From positions 233,435 through 297,434 of the forward strand of contig NZ_KN322984.1 in NCBI RefSeq assembly GCF_000774145.1: a DNA stretch of 64,000 bases, given 5' to 3'. The stretch comes from Pseudomonas mediterranea CFBP 5447. GTDB taxonomy: Bacteria > Pseudomonadota > Gammaproteobacteria > Pseudomonadales > Pseudomonadaceae. Shown here one piece after another: positions 54,093-62,770 of this stretch (its first letter is position 1; each line of letters starts with the position of its first letter). The notes beneath the pieces were generated by a model. The model was not told the origin of the DNA and ran no database searches. It saw nothing but the letters and a program-made list of their open reading frames with translations. The position numbers were made by a program, and so were the translations under genes.

Positions 54093-55412
54093 ATGGATAA
54101 CTCCAACGCCCTGCCCCTCGGGTCGGCCGCCGTGCCCGCCCGCGAAAGAACCACCGCCAGCCGCATCAAGTCGATCTTCAGCGGTTCGGTCGGCAACATG
54201 GTCGAGTGGTACGACTGGTACGTCTACGCCGCTTTCTCGTTGTACTTCGCCAAAGTCTTCTTCCCCAAGGGCGACACCACCGCCCAATTGCTCAACACCG
54301 CCGCGATTTTCGCCGTGGGCTTCCTGATGCGCCCCATCGGCGGATGGCTGATGGGCCTCTACGCCGACCGCGCCGGTCGCAAACGGGCGCTGATGGCCTC
54401 GGTCTACCTGATGTGCTTCGGCTCGCTGATCATCGCCCTGAGCCCCGGCTATGAAACCATCGGCGTCGGCGCACCGATCCTGCTGGTCTTCGCCCGTTTG
54501 CTCCAGGGCCTGTCGGTGGGCGGCGAGTACGGCACGTCGGCGACCTACCTGAGCGAAATGGCGACCAAGGACCGTCGCGGCTTTTTCTCCAGCTTCCAGT
54601 ACGTCACGCTGATCTCCGGCCAGCTCATCGCCCTCGGCGTGCTGATTGTCTTGCAGCAGTTCCTCACCAGCGACCAGCTGTACGCCTGGGGCTGGCGCAT
54701 TCCGTTCGCCATCGGCGCCTTGTGTGCGATCGTGGCGCTGTACCTGCGGCGTGGCATGGAAGAAACCGAGTCGTTCACCAAGAAGGAAAAGTCCAAGGAA
54801 AGCGCCATGCGCACCCTGCTGCGCCATCCGAAGGAACTGATGACCGTGGTCGGCCTGACCATGGGCGGCACCCTGGCGTTCTACACCTACACCACCTACA
54901 TGCAGAAATACCTGGTGAACACCGTCGGCATGAGCATCTCCGACTCCACCACCATTTCCGCCGCCACGCTGTTCCTGTTCATGTGCCTGCAACCGGTGAT
55001 CGGCGGGCTGTCGGACAAGATCGGGCGCCGGCCGATCCTGATTGCCTTCGGTATCCTGGGCACGCTGTGCACCGTGCCGATCCTCACCACCCTGCACACC
55101 ATCCAGACCTGGTGGGGGGCGTTTTTCCTGATCATGGCCGCGCTGATCATCGTCAGCGGCTACACCTCGATCAACGCCGTGGTGAAAGCCGAATTGTTCC
55201 CCACCGAAATCCGCGCCCTGGGTGTCGGCCTGCCGTATGCGCTGACCGTATCGATCTTCGGCGGCACGGCTGAATACATCGCCCTGTGGTTCAAGAGCAT
55301 CGGCATGGAGACGGGCTACTACTGGTACGTGACGGCGTGCATCGCGGTGTCGTTGCTGGTGTACATCACCATGAAAGACACCCGCAAGCATTCGCGGATC
55401 GTGACGGACTGA
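54093..55412 (+). CDS. kgtP: MHS-family MFS permease, alpha-ketoglutarate type (KgtP-like)
   Basis: A 439-aa, 12-TM proton symporter of the metabolite:H+ symporter family. Signatures are GNMVEWYDWYVYAAFSLYF in TM1, MRPIGGWLMGLYADRAGRK in the TM2-3 loop, and a repeat of that loop in the second half (GGLSDKIGRRPIL). The overall sequence fits KgtP/alpha-ketoglutarate or related dicarboxylate carriers. AAGGATCC precedes ATG 54093. It is apparently controlled by the upstream DctB/DctD-type pair through the sigma-54 promoter. The exact substrate is an inference. Confidence 0.88.
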   Translation: MDNSNALPLGSAAVPARERTTASRIKSIFSGSVGNMVEWYDWYVYAAFSLYFAKVFFPKGDTTAQLLNTAAIFAVGFLMRPIGGWLMGLYADRAGRKRALMASVYLMCFGSLIIALSPGYETIGVGAPILLVFARLLQGLSVGGEYGTSATYLSEMATKDRRGFFSSFQYVTLISGQLIALGVLIVLQQFLTSDQLYAWGWRIPFAIGALCAIVALYLRRGMEETESFTKKEKSKESAMRTLLRHPKELMTVVGLTMGGTLAFYTYTTYMQKYLVNTVGMSISDSTTISAATLFLFMCLQPVIGGLSDKIGRRPILIAFGILGTLCTVPILTTLHTIQTWWGAFFLIMAALIIVSGYTSINAVVKAELFPTEIRALGVGLPYALTVSIFGGTAEYIALWFKSIGMETGYYWYVTACIAVSLLVYITMKDTRKHSRIVTD

Positions 55413-55456
55413 CAGGTGTTTCTACAGTCACTGCTCTAGTGACTGTAATGCCCCTT

Positions 55457-55548
55457 TCGCGAGCAAGCCCGCTCCCGCATTTGATCGGCTGTGAGCAGAA
55501 AATTTGTGCTCATTGGAGATCCTCTGTGGGAGCGAGCCTGCTCGCGAT
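55457..55548. repeat. REP-like inverted pair (mixed variants)
   Basis: The left arm carries the AAGCCCGC variant of the core and the right arm the standard GTGGGAGCGAGCCTGCTCGC form. It lies between the converging permease and COG4705 genes. Confidence 0.8.
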
Positions 55549-55564
55549 TGGGGACGACCCGGTC

Positions 55565-56320
55565 TCAAGTCAACTCGGCAGCAGCCTGCTTGCCATACCG
55601 ATTCTGCGCATACGCCGCCCCGGCGATCATCACCACCAGTATCCCCGCCAGCACCGCCGACGAACCGACGGTGCCGAAGTCCAGGCCGCCCTGTTCATGG
55701 GATTTGGTCATCAGGTCGCCCAGCGTCGCCCCCAACGGACGGGTCAGCACGAACGCGATCCAGAACAACACCACTGTCGAGATTCTGGTGAGGTACTTGA
55801 GCACCACGACCAGGGCAATGGTCGAGCCGATCAGCAATGCACCGCCGCCAAACCCGAGACCCGAATCATCCGCCAGGTAGTCGCCAAGCGCGGTGCCCAG
55901 GGTGTTGGAGAACAGGATCGCCATCCAATAGAACATCTCGCCCCGGAAGGTCTGCACCTTGGTGACGTTGAGCGAATCGCCGCTCAGGCGCCAGGCCGCA
56001 AAAATCGCCAACAGAATCGCAATCAGGATCATCGATCCGGTGGCATAACCCAGCTCCAGGGTGCGATCCATGAAGTCGGACATGGTGGTGCCGGCGGTAC
56101 TGGTGGACAGAATCACAATCCAGTACAGCAGCGGCTTGTAGGTCTTGGCCATCAATTGCGTGACCAGGGTCAGGACGAACACGCTGATCAGAATCAGCGA
56201 GCTGAGGGCATAACCGACATCGAGGGTCATCGACAGCAAGTCCCCTGCGGTTTCGCCCAGGGTCGTCGCGCAGATTTTCATGACCCAGAAAGCCAGGGTG
56301 ATTTGAGGCAGTTTATTCAT
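55565..56320 (-). CDS. COG4705-like membrane protein with fourfold internal repeat
   Basis: A 251-aa polytopic membrane protein (about eight TM helices). Four repeats share an aromatic-Trp pair followed by G-x4-D: FW...LGETAGD (D27), YW...AGTTMSD (D82), YW...LGTALGD (D147) and FW...LGATLGD (D202). Each D lies between two hydrophobic helices, so four conserved Asp may face a common path, as in a transporter or channel; this is my inference. It resembles COG4705, an uncharacterised membrane group. ATG 56320 has GGAGC ten bases upstream; a TTG at 56329 also fits. It is monocistronic. Confidence 0.8.
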   Translation of the reverse strand: MNKLPQITLAFWVMKICATTLGETAGDLLSMTLDVGYALSSLILISVFVLTLVTQLMAKTYKPLLYWIVILSTSTAGTTMSDFMDRTLELGYATGSMILIAILLAIFAAWRLSGDSLNVTKVQTFRGEMFYWMAILFSNTLGTALGDYLADDSGLGFGGGALLIGSTIALVVVLKYLTRISTVVLFWIAFVLTRPLGATLGDLMTKSHEQGGLDFGTVGSSAVLAGILVVMIAGAAYAQNRYGKQAAAELT

Positions 56321-56661
56321 CGCAGGCAAAGCTCCAGTGTGAGGCGGCCGCCCTTGGGTTCAGGGCATGGCGGAAGGCTGGCGTTTTGCCGGTGAAAAAC
56401 AGGTCGGGAATACATGAAAAATCTGTCACACCCGTCCGAGCTCGAATTAATCGCCGATTAATGTTGGCTTGGCATCCTCATCTCACTTGAATCGATACGT
56501 TCGCGATCTTCGCAGTGGCAAGTAACGCCCTGATATGCGTCGCCCTTAATATCGAATTAATCGATTCTTTCTAGCATTATTTTGCGCTTTTTAATCAAAT
56601 TTGCATGCGTAAAATGAAACCCATGCAAGACACAACCTCTCAACGATTCGGAGCTACGACA

Positions 56662-57033
56662 ATGAAAACCAAACTGATCCTTGCCTTGACCCTGTCCGTA
56701 CTGGCTGCCAACACCTTCGCCGCCGACGGTTTCAACCGTACCGGTTCGGCTATCGCCGCCGATGGTTACGAGCGCACCGGTGCCGCCACCGTTGCTGCAG
56801 ATGGCTTCGACCGTACCAATGGCGCTACCGTTGCTGAAGATGGCTTCGACCGTACTAACGGTGCCACCGTCGCCGAAGATGGCTTCGACCGTACCAATGG
56901 CGCCACCGTCGCCGAAGATGGCTTCGACCGTACCAATGGCGCCACTGTCGCTGAAGATGGTTTCGACCGTACCAATGGCGCCACCGTCGCTGAAGATGGC
57001 TTCGACCGTACCGGCGGCGCATCCATCAGCTAA
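56662..57033 (+). CDS. Secreted 13-aa-repeat protein
   Basis: A 123-aa protein. The signal peptide is residues 1-20 (MKTKLILALTLSVLAANTFA), cleaved after Ala20. The mature part is eight tandem units of about 13 aa of the form AEDGFDRTNGATV; the last five or six are almost identical in protein and DNA. It is acidic, with D, E and R regularly spaced, and has no Cys. The units could bind metal or act as a surface ligand; I do not know the function. ATG 56662 is preceded by CGGAG nine bases away; frame Mets further upstream lack signals. The preceding 341-bp gap is AT-rich and holds two TCGAATTAATCG repeats. Confidence 0.8.
   Translation: MKTKLILALTLSVLAANTFAADGFNRTGSAIAADGYERTGAATVAADGFDRTNGATVAEDGFDRTNGATVAEDGFDRTNGATVAEDGFDRTNGATVAEDGFDRTNGATVAEDGFDRTGGASIS
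56722..57024. repeat. 39-bp tandem repeat array
   Basis: Eight coding repeats of 39 bp (the first 36), such as GATGGCTTCGACCGTACC followed by AATGGCGCCACCGTCGCCGAA. The central copies differ by only a few silent changes, so length change by slippage is likely between strains. Confidence 0.85.
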
Positions 57034-57053
57034 TCCTCCCAAGGCATCCTTAC

Positions 57054-57073
57054 AGCCCGGCTTCGGCCGGGCT
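57054..57073 (+). terminator. Hairpin after the repeat-protein gene
   Basis: AGCCCGGC pairs with GCCGGGCT around a TTCG tetraloop, 20 bp after the stop. A T-rich tail is weak (TAGTCATTT), so this may be a terminator or an mRNA-stabilising hairpin. Confidence 0.65.
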
Positions 57074-57187
57074 TAGTCATTTATGGACCTGTGGAAAACC
57101 TCCTCCTACGAGATTCGGCGTGCTGACAAAACCGGCGGGGCCCGGCACTATCCTCGAATCCCATTCAACCCAGGATCTGCGCCCTTC

Positions 57188-57808
57188 ATGCCCGACGACA
57201 TCCACTATTACGAACCCGCCAGCGGCCATGGCCTGCCCCACGATCCGTTCAATGCCATCGTCGGCCCACGCCCTATCGGCTGGATCTCTTCCCAGGACGC
57301 CGAAGGTCGCCTGAACCTGGCGCCCTACAGTTTTTTCAATGCCTTCAATTACGTACCGCCGATCATTGGTTTTTCCAGCGTCGGGCGCAAAGACAGCCTG
57401 AACAACATCGAACAGACCGGCGAATTCGCCTGGAACCTGGCCACACGCCCGTTGGCCGAGCGAATGAACCAGAGCTGCGCGATGGTCGCGCCCGAGGTCG
57501 ATGAATTCGAACTGGCGGGCCTGACGCCAGCGACGTCACGGGTGATCCAGGTGCCGCGAGTGGCCGAAAGCCCGGTGTCCTTCGAATGCAAGGTCACCCA
57601 GATCATTCAGTTGCAGCGAGCGGACAAGGGCTTGGTGCCGAGCTGGCTGATCCTCGGCGAAGTGGTTGCGGTGCATATCGCCAAGTGGCTATTGAAGGAC
57701 GGGGTCTACGACACGGCCGCCGCCGAACCGATCTTGCGCGGTGGCGGGCCGGCGGATTACTTCCAGTTGGGGCCTGAGGCGCTGTTCAGAATGCATCGCC
57801 CAAAGTAA
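57188..57808 (+). CDS. Flavin reductase family protein (FMN-binding split barrel)
   Basis: A 206-aa protein with a flavin-reductase-like domain: PRPIGWISSQDAEGRLNLAPYSFFNAFNYVPPIIGFSS, then SLNNIEQTGEFAWNLATRPLAERMNQS. These proteins bind FMN and pass electrons from NAD(P)H to flavin or to monooxygenase partners; the substrate here is unknown. ATG 57188 (MPDDIHYYEPASGHG) has AGGA at about 11 bases; the frame is open 35 codons further upstream without a better site. The neighbours do not indicate a pathway. Confidence 0.88.
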   Translation: MPDDIHYYEPASGHGLPHDPFNAIVGPRPIGWISSQDAEGRLNLAPYSFFNAFNYVPPIIGFSSVGRKDSLNNIEQTGEFAWNLATRPLAERMNQSCAMVAPEVDEFELAGLTPATSRVIQVPRVAESPVSFECKVTQIIQLQRADKGLVPSWLILGEVVAVHIAKWLLKDGVYDTAAAEPILRGGGPADYFQLGPEALFRMHRPK

Positions 57809-57826
57809 GGGTGTGCACAAGACCCT

Positions 57827-57956
57827 GTGGCGAGGGGATTTATCCCCGCTGGGCTGCGAAGCAGCCCCAAAGCAATCGCCTCGATCTGCCTGATACACCG
57901 AGTCGTCTGACTTCAGGGCTGCTTTGCAGCCCAGCGGGGATAAATCCCCTCGCCAC
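57827..57956. repeat. Long REP-like inverted repeat (GTGGCGAGGGG family)
   Basis: Full-length copy: outer arms GTGGCGAGGGGATTTATCCC and complement, inner GGGCTGCGAAGCAGCCCC and GGGCTGCTTTGCAGCCC hairpins, unique centre. It fills the gap between the converging flavin reductase and small hypothetical genes. Confidence 0.85.
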
Positions 57957-57980
57957 AGAAAGCTTTATGAGGGATCGAAG

Positions 57981-58247
57981 TCACCAGACCAACCCACCCT
58001 CTTCGTTGACACCCTTCAGATGGGTCAGCTGCACAGCGGCAGCTTCATCGGCCTTGGCGGCCGTCTCGAAGCGCTGCTTCTCAAGTAGCTTGTTGAAACG
58101 CGGCGCACCCGAGCCACCGATGGCTTTAGTGGCGATGGCCGCATAATAGCCGCCACCCTCCCGGGGCATGACGGCGGAAACAGCTTCAAAGGGTCCAAAG
58201 ACTTTACGTGCCATATTGCGCATCCTGGCGATGAGATGGGCGGTCAT
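57981..58247 (-). CDS. Small basic hypothetical protein (88 aa)
   Basis: An 88-aa protein reading MTAHLIARMRNMARKVFGPFEAVSAVMPREGGGYYAAIA, with a positively charged C-terminal helix. There is no signal peptide, TM or known motif. GAAGG, which overlaps the stop of the ABM gene seven bases upstream, precedes ATG 58247; ATG 58214 (MARKVFGPF) is an alternative. It appears co-transcribed with the ABM-domain gene. Confidence 0.65.
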   Translation of the reverse strand: MTAHLIARMRNMARKVFGPFEAVSAVMPREGGGYYAAIATKAIGGSGAPRFNKLLEKQRFETAAKADEAAAVQLTHLKGVNEEGGLVW

Positions 58248-58254
58248 TAAACCT

Positions 58255-58599
58255 TCATCCGGCCAGTTTGTGTACCGTCGCCAACGTGGCCTGGACGGCG
58301 GACACTTCCCTGAACGTATGAAAATCCAGGCTGCTGACCACCAGGTCCTGCACCAGCTCGGCGAAGATCCCCATGGCCGGGGAATTGAAGTACGCATCCA
58401 TCGCCTGCTGATCGACCCAAAGCCCGGACATCAGCCACAGATCGGCATCGCATTGCGATTGTTGCAAGGCAAAGTGCACACAGCCGGGGGCTTGGCGCGA
58501 AGGCGCGATGAGTTTGCTCAGTCGCGCGCCCAATAATTTGGAGCTTCCGGCGCGGGCCCGCACAAAAGCCATGTGACTGACGGGGATCTGTGTAGACAT
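58255..58599 (-). CDS. Antibiotic biosynthesis monooxygenase (ABM) domain protein
   Basis: A 114-aa dimeric alpha-beta barrel protein of the ABM/quinol-monooxygenase type. It reads ISVHM-like MAFVRARAGSSKLLGARLSKL, then CVHFALQQSQCDADLWLMSGLW, then MDAYFNSPAMGIFAELVQDLV. ATG 58599 has GGGAGGG five bases upstream; the frame is open upstream but without signals. It is divergent from an AraC regulator across 323 bp, in which I see no clear operator, and is followed by the 88-aa gene. Substrate unknown. Confidence 0.85.
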   Translation of the reverse strand: MSTQIPVSHMAFVRARAGSSKLLGARLSKLIAPSRQAPGCVHFALQQSQCDADLWLMSGLWVDQQAMDAYFNSPAMGIFAELVQDLVVSSLDFHTFREVSAVQATLATVHKLAG

Positions 58600-58922
58600 G
58601 TTCAACCCTCCCAGGTCATCCATTGTGCAGCCGGGGACAGCTGCGACAGGATTGAAGGTTAAGCGTCGCGACGCCAGGGTCGTTAGTCGATTTCTGCCGA
58701 CGCCTTGCACAATCCTGCGTAAAAGTGGAACACGAAGCGGCAGCGCGTCGATTGGAACCGGCAAATTTGAGACAAAAGGTTTCAAGCAAGTTTCGGCCCC
58801 ATTGCAACGGTCCGGCGCGATGGCTGTGCAGGATCAGGCAAGCTTTCAACAGGATGTGACTACCACTGGGCCTTGCACAAACATAAGCTTTGTCCATCGC
58901 TCCTATTTCCGAGGATCCTGGC

Positions 58923-59852
58923 ATGTCGCCGCTCGACCACGCCCACGTCCCCCTGGACCCGCATCTGGAACAACAGCGCGCCGAACTGGCGTCGATCATC
59001 GACCGCAATACCTGCGAAGACGGCAGCTACACCACGGCCATCGGCGCATTGAATCTGTCCCGCCACAGCAAACCCCATAAATTTGCACCGGTGCTGGCGC
59101 AACCGGCGCTGTGCATCATGGCCCAGGGCAGCAAACAGGTACGGCTGGCGGACGAACTGTTCAACTACGACCCGCTCCACTACCTGGTGGTCTCGGTGTC
59201 GATGCCGTTGAGTGGGTGCATCGCCGACGTTTCGCCGGAACACCCGATCCTGGCCCTGCGCCTGGACATCGACCCGGCGGAAATCACCGCGCTGATCGCC
59301 GATGCCGGCCCGCTGGGCGTACCAACCCGCCCCGCCGGTCGTGGCCTGTATGTCGAACGCCTGGACACCTCGATGCTCGATGCGGTGCTACGCCTGGTGC
59401 GCCTGCTGGACCACCCCAAGGACATCGCCATGCTCGCGCCCTTGGTGCGACGGGAGATTTTGTACCGCCTGCTGCGCAGCCCCCAGGGCTACCGGCTGTA
59501 CGAAATCGCCATCGCCAACAGCCAGAGCCATCGCATCGGCCAGGCGATCAAATGGCTCAACGGTCATTTCGAACAACCGTTGCGCATCGACGAGCTGGCC
59601 CGGGAAGTGAACCTCAGCGTCTCGACGCTGCATCATCGCTTCAAAGCCATGACTGCCATGAGCCCGCTGCAATATCAGAAACAATTGCGCCTGCAGGAAG
59701 CCCGGCGACTGATGCTGGCCGAAGGGCTGGAAGCTTCGGCGGCGGGGTATCGGGTGGGTTACGAAAGCCCTTCGCAATTCAGTCGCGAGTACAGCCGGTT
59801 GTTCGGGGCACCGCCGTTGCGGGATCTGGCGCGGTTGCGGTTGACGGTTTGA
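58923..59852 (+). CDS. AraC family transcriptional regulator
   Basis: A 309-aa regulator. The N-terminal AraC_N sensor domain (residues about 20-190, PALCIMAQGSKQVRLADELFNYDPLHYLVVSV) is followed by a C-terminal double helix-turn-helix (HFEQPLRIDELAREVNLSVSTLHHRFKAMTAMSPLQYQKQLRLQEARRLM ends the first, and AAGYRVGYESPSQFSREYSRLFG is the second). ATG 58923 has GAGGA seven bases away. It is divergent from the ABM gene, which is its likely target. The effector is unknown. Confidence 0.92.
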   Translation: MSPLDHAHVPLDPHLEQQRAELASIIDRNTCEDGSYTTAIGALNLSRHSKPHKFAPVLAQPALCIMAQGSKQVRLADELFNYDPLHYLVVSVSMPLSGCIADVSPEHPILALRLDIDPAEITALIADAGPLGVPTRPAGRGLYVERLDTSMLDAVLRLVRLLDHPKDIAMLAPLVRREILYRLLRSPQGYRLYEIAIANSQSHRIGQAIKWLNGHFEQPLRIDELAREVNLSVSTLHHRFKAMTAMSPLQYQKQLRLQEARRLMLAEGLEASAAGYRVGYESPSQFSREYSRLFGAPPLRDLARLRLTV

Positions 59853-59882
59853 TTGGGTTTTTACACTGGCTGTACCGGCCTC

Positions 59883-59947
59883 ATCGCGAGCAGGCTCGCT
59901 CCCACATTGGAATGCGTTACCCCTGTGGGAGCGAGCCTGCTCGCGAT
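59883..59947. repeat. REP-like inverted pair (GTGGGAGCGAGC family)
   Basis: Complement of GTGGGAGCGAGCCTGCTCGC then a direct copy, within 65 bp, between the converging AraC and decarboxylase genes. Confidence 0.85.
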
Positions 59948-59960
59948 GGGGCTCACGCAT

Positions 59961-61595
59961 TCAAGCCATAGCCGCCATCCACCGGGCCTGATCGATTTCA
60001 ATCAACGTCGGCCCGGGACGCTCCCCGGCAACCCGCAGCGCCGCCTGCAGTGCGTCCACATCCCCGACGGCTTCGGCCGCACAGCCCAAGGCCTTGGCGA
60101 CGCCAATGAAGTCCGGGGTATAAATGTCCACGCCCACCGGTTCGATGCCGCGGTTGACCATGTACTTCTTGATCTCTTCGTAGCCTTGGTTATTCCACAG
60201 CAGCACAATCACCGGCACCCGCGCTTCCACGGCGCTGGCCAGTTCCGGCAGGGTGAATTGCAAGCCGCCGTCACCGATCAGGCACACCACCGGGGGACGG
60301 CCATGCCCCTGGTCCTTGCCGCCAAGCCAGGCACCCATCGCCGCCGGCAGCGCATAGCCGAGGGTGCCGTAGCCGGTGGACGAGTTGAACCAGCGCCGCG
60401 GATGCTCCGGGTTGAACGTCAGGTTGCCGGTGTACACCGGTTGGGTGGAGTCGCCGACGAAGACCGCCTCAGGCAGCGTTTGCAAAACGCTGCCGAGAAA
60501 AACCCTCTGGGCACGCACCGCAGCGTCCCAGTTGCCTTCCAACTCAGCACGCAATCGGGCAGCACGAACAGCGCCCCAATCGTTGCAGCGCTCGGCCAAA
60601 GGTTGCCGGTTCAACGCGTCGAGCAACGCCCGGGCGGCAGTACGGGCATCGGCCACCAACGCCAGGCGCGGTGGATAGTTGCGCACGGTCTGGTCCGGGT
60701 CGATGTCGATGCGCAGTAGCTCACCAGGGAGCTCGAAGCCACCGGCAAAGGTGATGTCGTAGTCGGTTTCAGCCAGTTCGGTGCCGATAGCCAGCACCAC
60801 ATCCGCTTCGGCCACCAATGCGCGGGTCGCCACCAGGCTCTGGGTAGAGCCGATCAACAATGGATGACGGGACGGCAGCAGGCCCTTGGCGTTGATGGTC
60901 AATGCCACCGGTGCCCCCAGGTGTTCGGCCAGTTCGGTCAATTCGACGGCGGCGTCGATGGCGCCACCGCCGGCCAGGATCAGCGGCCGCGACGCCCAAG
61001 CCAGCATCGCCGCCATCTGTTTCACCGCACCCGGCGCGGCACCAGCGCGATCGATGCTCACAGGCGTGCTGGCGAGCCAGGCGTCGGCGTCTTCGACCAG
61101 CACGTCCAAGGGTATTTCAATGTGCACCGGCCGTGGCCGCCCGGCATGGAACACGGCGAAGGCCCGGGCCAATACGCTGGGCAATTCCGCCGCGGACATC
61201 AGCGTGTGGGAAAACGCCGCGACCCCGCCCACCAGCGCAGCCTGATTCGGCAACTCATGCAGCTTGCCGCGTCCGCCACCCAGCTGGCTGCGCGACTGTA
61301 CGCTGGAGATCACCAGCATCGGGATCGAATCGGCGTAGGCCTGGCCCATGGCGGTGGTGATATTGGTCATGCCGGGGCCGGTGATGATGAAACACACGCC
61401 GGGTTTACCGCTGACGCGGGCGTAACCGTCGGCCATGAAGCCTGCGCCCTGTTCATGGCGCGGCGTCACATGACGGATGCTTGAACGGGCCAGCCCGCGA
61501 TACAGCTCGACGGTGTGCACGCCGGGAATACCGAACACCTGCTCCACACCATAGCCTTCGAGTAACCTGACCAATACTTCGCCACACGTTGCCAT
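59961..61595 (-). CDS. ThDP-dependent 2-oxo acid decarboxylase, AruI-like
   Basis: A 544-aa thiamine-diphosphate enzyme of the acetolactate synthase / pyruvate decarboxylase superfamily. The catalytic Glu is E48 (RHEQGAGFMADGYARVSGKPGVCFIITGPG). The ThDP-Mg motif is GDGGLQFTLPELASA...WNNQGY. The closest match I recall is AruI, 5-guanidino-2-oxopentanoate decarboxylase of the arginine transaminase pathway (VFGIPGVHTVELYRGLA is shared). No aruH transaminase is adjacent, so this assignment is moderate; a generic TPP-dependent decarboxylase is the alternative. The start is ATG 61595 with AAGGGCGGTGG upstream; ATGs further upstream have none. Confidence 0.85.
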   Translation of the reverse strand: MATCGEVLVRLLEGYGVEQVFGIPGVHTVELYRGLARSSIRHVTPRHEQGAGFMADGYARVSGKPGVCFIITGPGMTNITTAMGQAYADSIPMLVISSVQSRSQLGGGRGKLHELPNQAALVGGVAAFSHTLMSAAELPSVLARAFAVFHAGRPRPVHIEIPLDVLVEDADAWLASTPVSIDRAGAAPGAVKQMAAMLAWASRPLILAGGGAIDAAVELTELAEHLGAPVALTINAKGLLPSRHPLLIGSTQSLVATRALVAEADVVLAIGTELAETDYDITFAGGFELPGELLRIDIDPDQTVRNYPPRLALVADARTAARALLDALNRQPLAERCNDWGAVRAARLRAELEGNWDAAVRAQRVFLGSVLQTLPEAVFVGDSTQPVYTGNLTFNPEHPRRWFNSSTGYGTLGYALPAAMGAWLGGKDQGHGRPPVVCLIGDGGLQFTLPELASAVEARVPVIVLLWNNQGYEEIKKYMVNRGIEPVGVDIYTPDFIGVAKALGCAAEAVGDVDALQAALRVAGERPGPTLIEIDQARWMAAMA

Positions 61596-61710
61596 TGCCA
61601 CCGCCCTTGTTTCTTGTCTTGGAATGGCTTCATTGAACGGTGCGGCCATGGCGGCAACAATGGATAAAAAGTCATACTAGCCATGTCCCCACGTCATGGC
61701 TTGGCTGCAA

Positions 61711-62592
61711 ATGAAACGACTTCCCCCGCTTCCGGCGCTGCACACGTTTCTGATCACGGCCCAATGCTGCAACTTCACCCGGGCCGCCGAACAACTGCAC
61801 ATCACCCAGGGCGCGGTGAGCCGGCAGATCGCCGGGCTGGAAGATCATCTGGGCTACGCGCTGTTCCAGCGCCAAGCCCGCGGCCTGAGCCTGACGCCTG
61901 AGGGGGCGGCGTGGTTGCCACGGGTGCAGCAGGTCTTCCGCTTGATCGGCGACGCGGTGGAGCAGATCGGCGAGAAGCGCCAGACTTTGCAACTCAAGGC
62001 CCCGACCTGTGTGATGCGCTGGTTGCTGCCACGCTTGCAGCAATGGCAGAAGGAACGGCCGGACGTGCCAGTGGAACTGACCACCACCGTCAGGCATGGC
62101 GTGGACTTCCAGCGCGAAGCCTTCGACGCGGCCGTGGTCTATGGCCCGCCACCCGACGCCTCATTGGCGTGCCTGCATCTGTTCGATGAGCAACTGACGC
62201 CGGTCTGCTCCCGCTCGGTGCTGGAGGGCCCCGTGCCGCTGCGTGAACCCGCCGACCTGGAGCAACACCTGTTGTTGCACCCCACCCGCGATGAGCGCGA
62301 CTGGACGGCCTGGCTGGATGCCGCCGACGTGAACTTGAACAATGTCAGCAAGGGCCAGCATTTCGAAACCCTGGACCTGGCGATGTCCATGGCCTCACAG
62401 GGCACCGGCGTGGCGATAGGTGACTGGTCGCTGATCGGCGATGACCTGAGCGCCGGGCGACTGGTGATGCCGTTCGAGCTGAAGGTCAGGACCGGGTTGG
62501 GTTATCACCTGGTGTTCCCGCGCAAGGCCCAGGCGACCGGACCGTTACAGGAGTTGATGGGGTGGTTGGTGGAGCAGGCCCGGGCGCGGTAA
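61711..62592 (+). CDS. LysR family transcriptional regulator (GcvA/AmpR-like)
   Basis: A 293-aa regulator. The N-terminal winged helix-turn-helix is LPALHTFLITAQCCNFTRAAEQLHITQGAVSRQIAGLE, and an effector domain of the GcvA/AmpR type follows. ATG 61711 (MKRLPPLPALHTF) is the usual family start; ATG 61696, five codons upstream, is possible. Neither has a clear Shine-Dalgarno site. It is divergent from the ThDP decarboxylase across 115 bp and probably controls it. Confidence 0.9.
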   Translation: MKRLPPLPALHTFLITAQCCNFTRAAEQLHITQGAVSRQIAGLEDHLGYALFQRQARGLSLTPEGAAWLPRVQQVFRLIGDAVEQIGEKRQTLQLKAPTCVMRWLLPRLQQWQKERPDVPVELTTTVRHGVDFQREAFDAAVVYGPPPDASLACLHLFDEQLTPVCSRSVLEGPVPLREPADLEQHLLLHPTRDERDWTAWLDAADVNLNNVSKGQHFETLDLAMSMASQGTGVAIGDWSLIGDDLSAGRLVMPFELKVRTGLGYHLVFPRKAQATGPLQELMGWLVEQARAR

Positions 62593-62612
62593 TTGCGTCG
62601 CCACGCCCTCCT

Positions 62613-62742
62613 GTGGCGAGGGGATTTATCCCCGCTGGGGCGCGAAGCGGCCCTAAAGCCAGGCTACGCGGTGCGTCAGGCAGATTGAGTCGCTTGCTTT
62701 GGGGCTGCTTTGCAGCCCAGCGGGGATAAATCCCCTCGCCAC
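62613..62742. repeat. Long REP-like inverted repeat (GTGGCGAGGGG family)
   Basis: Full-length copy with inner GGGGCGCGAAGCGGCCC and GGGCTGCTTTGCAGCCC hairpins and a GC-rich centre. It lies between the converging LysR and hydrolase genes and makes up most of that gap. Confidence 0.85.
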
Positions 62743-62770
62743 AAGGATCTGCGCTGCCTCAGGTGTTTTG

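Noticed and set aside
56722..57024. Tandem repeats as a CRISPR array
   Set aside because: Units are contiguous with no spacers and encode a regular peptide.
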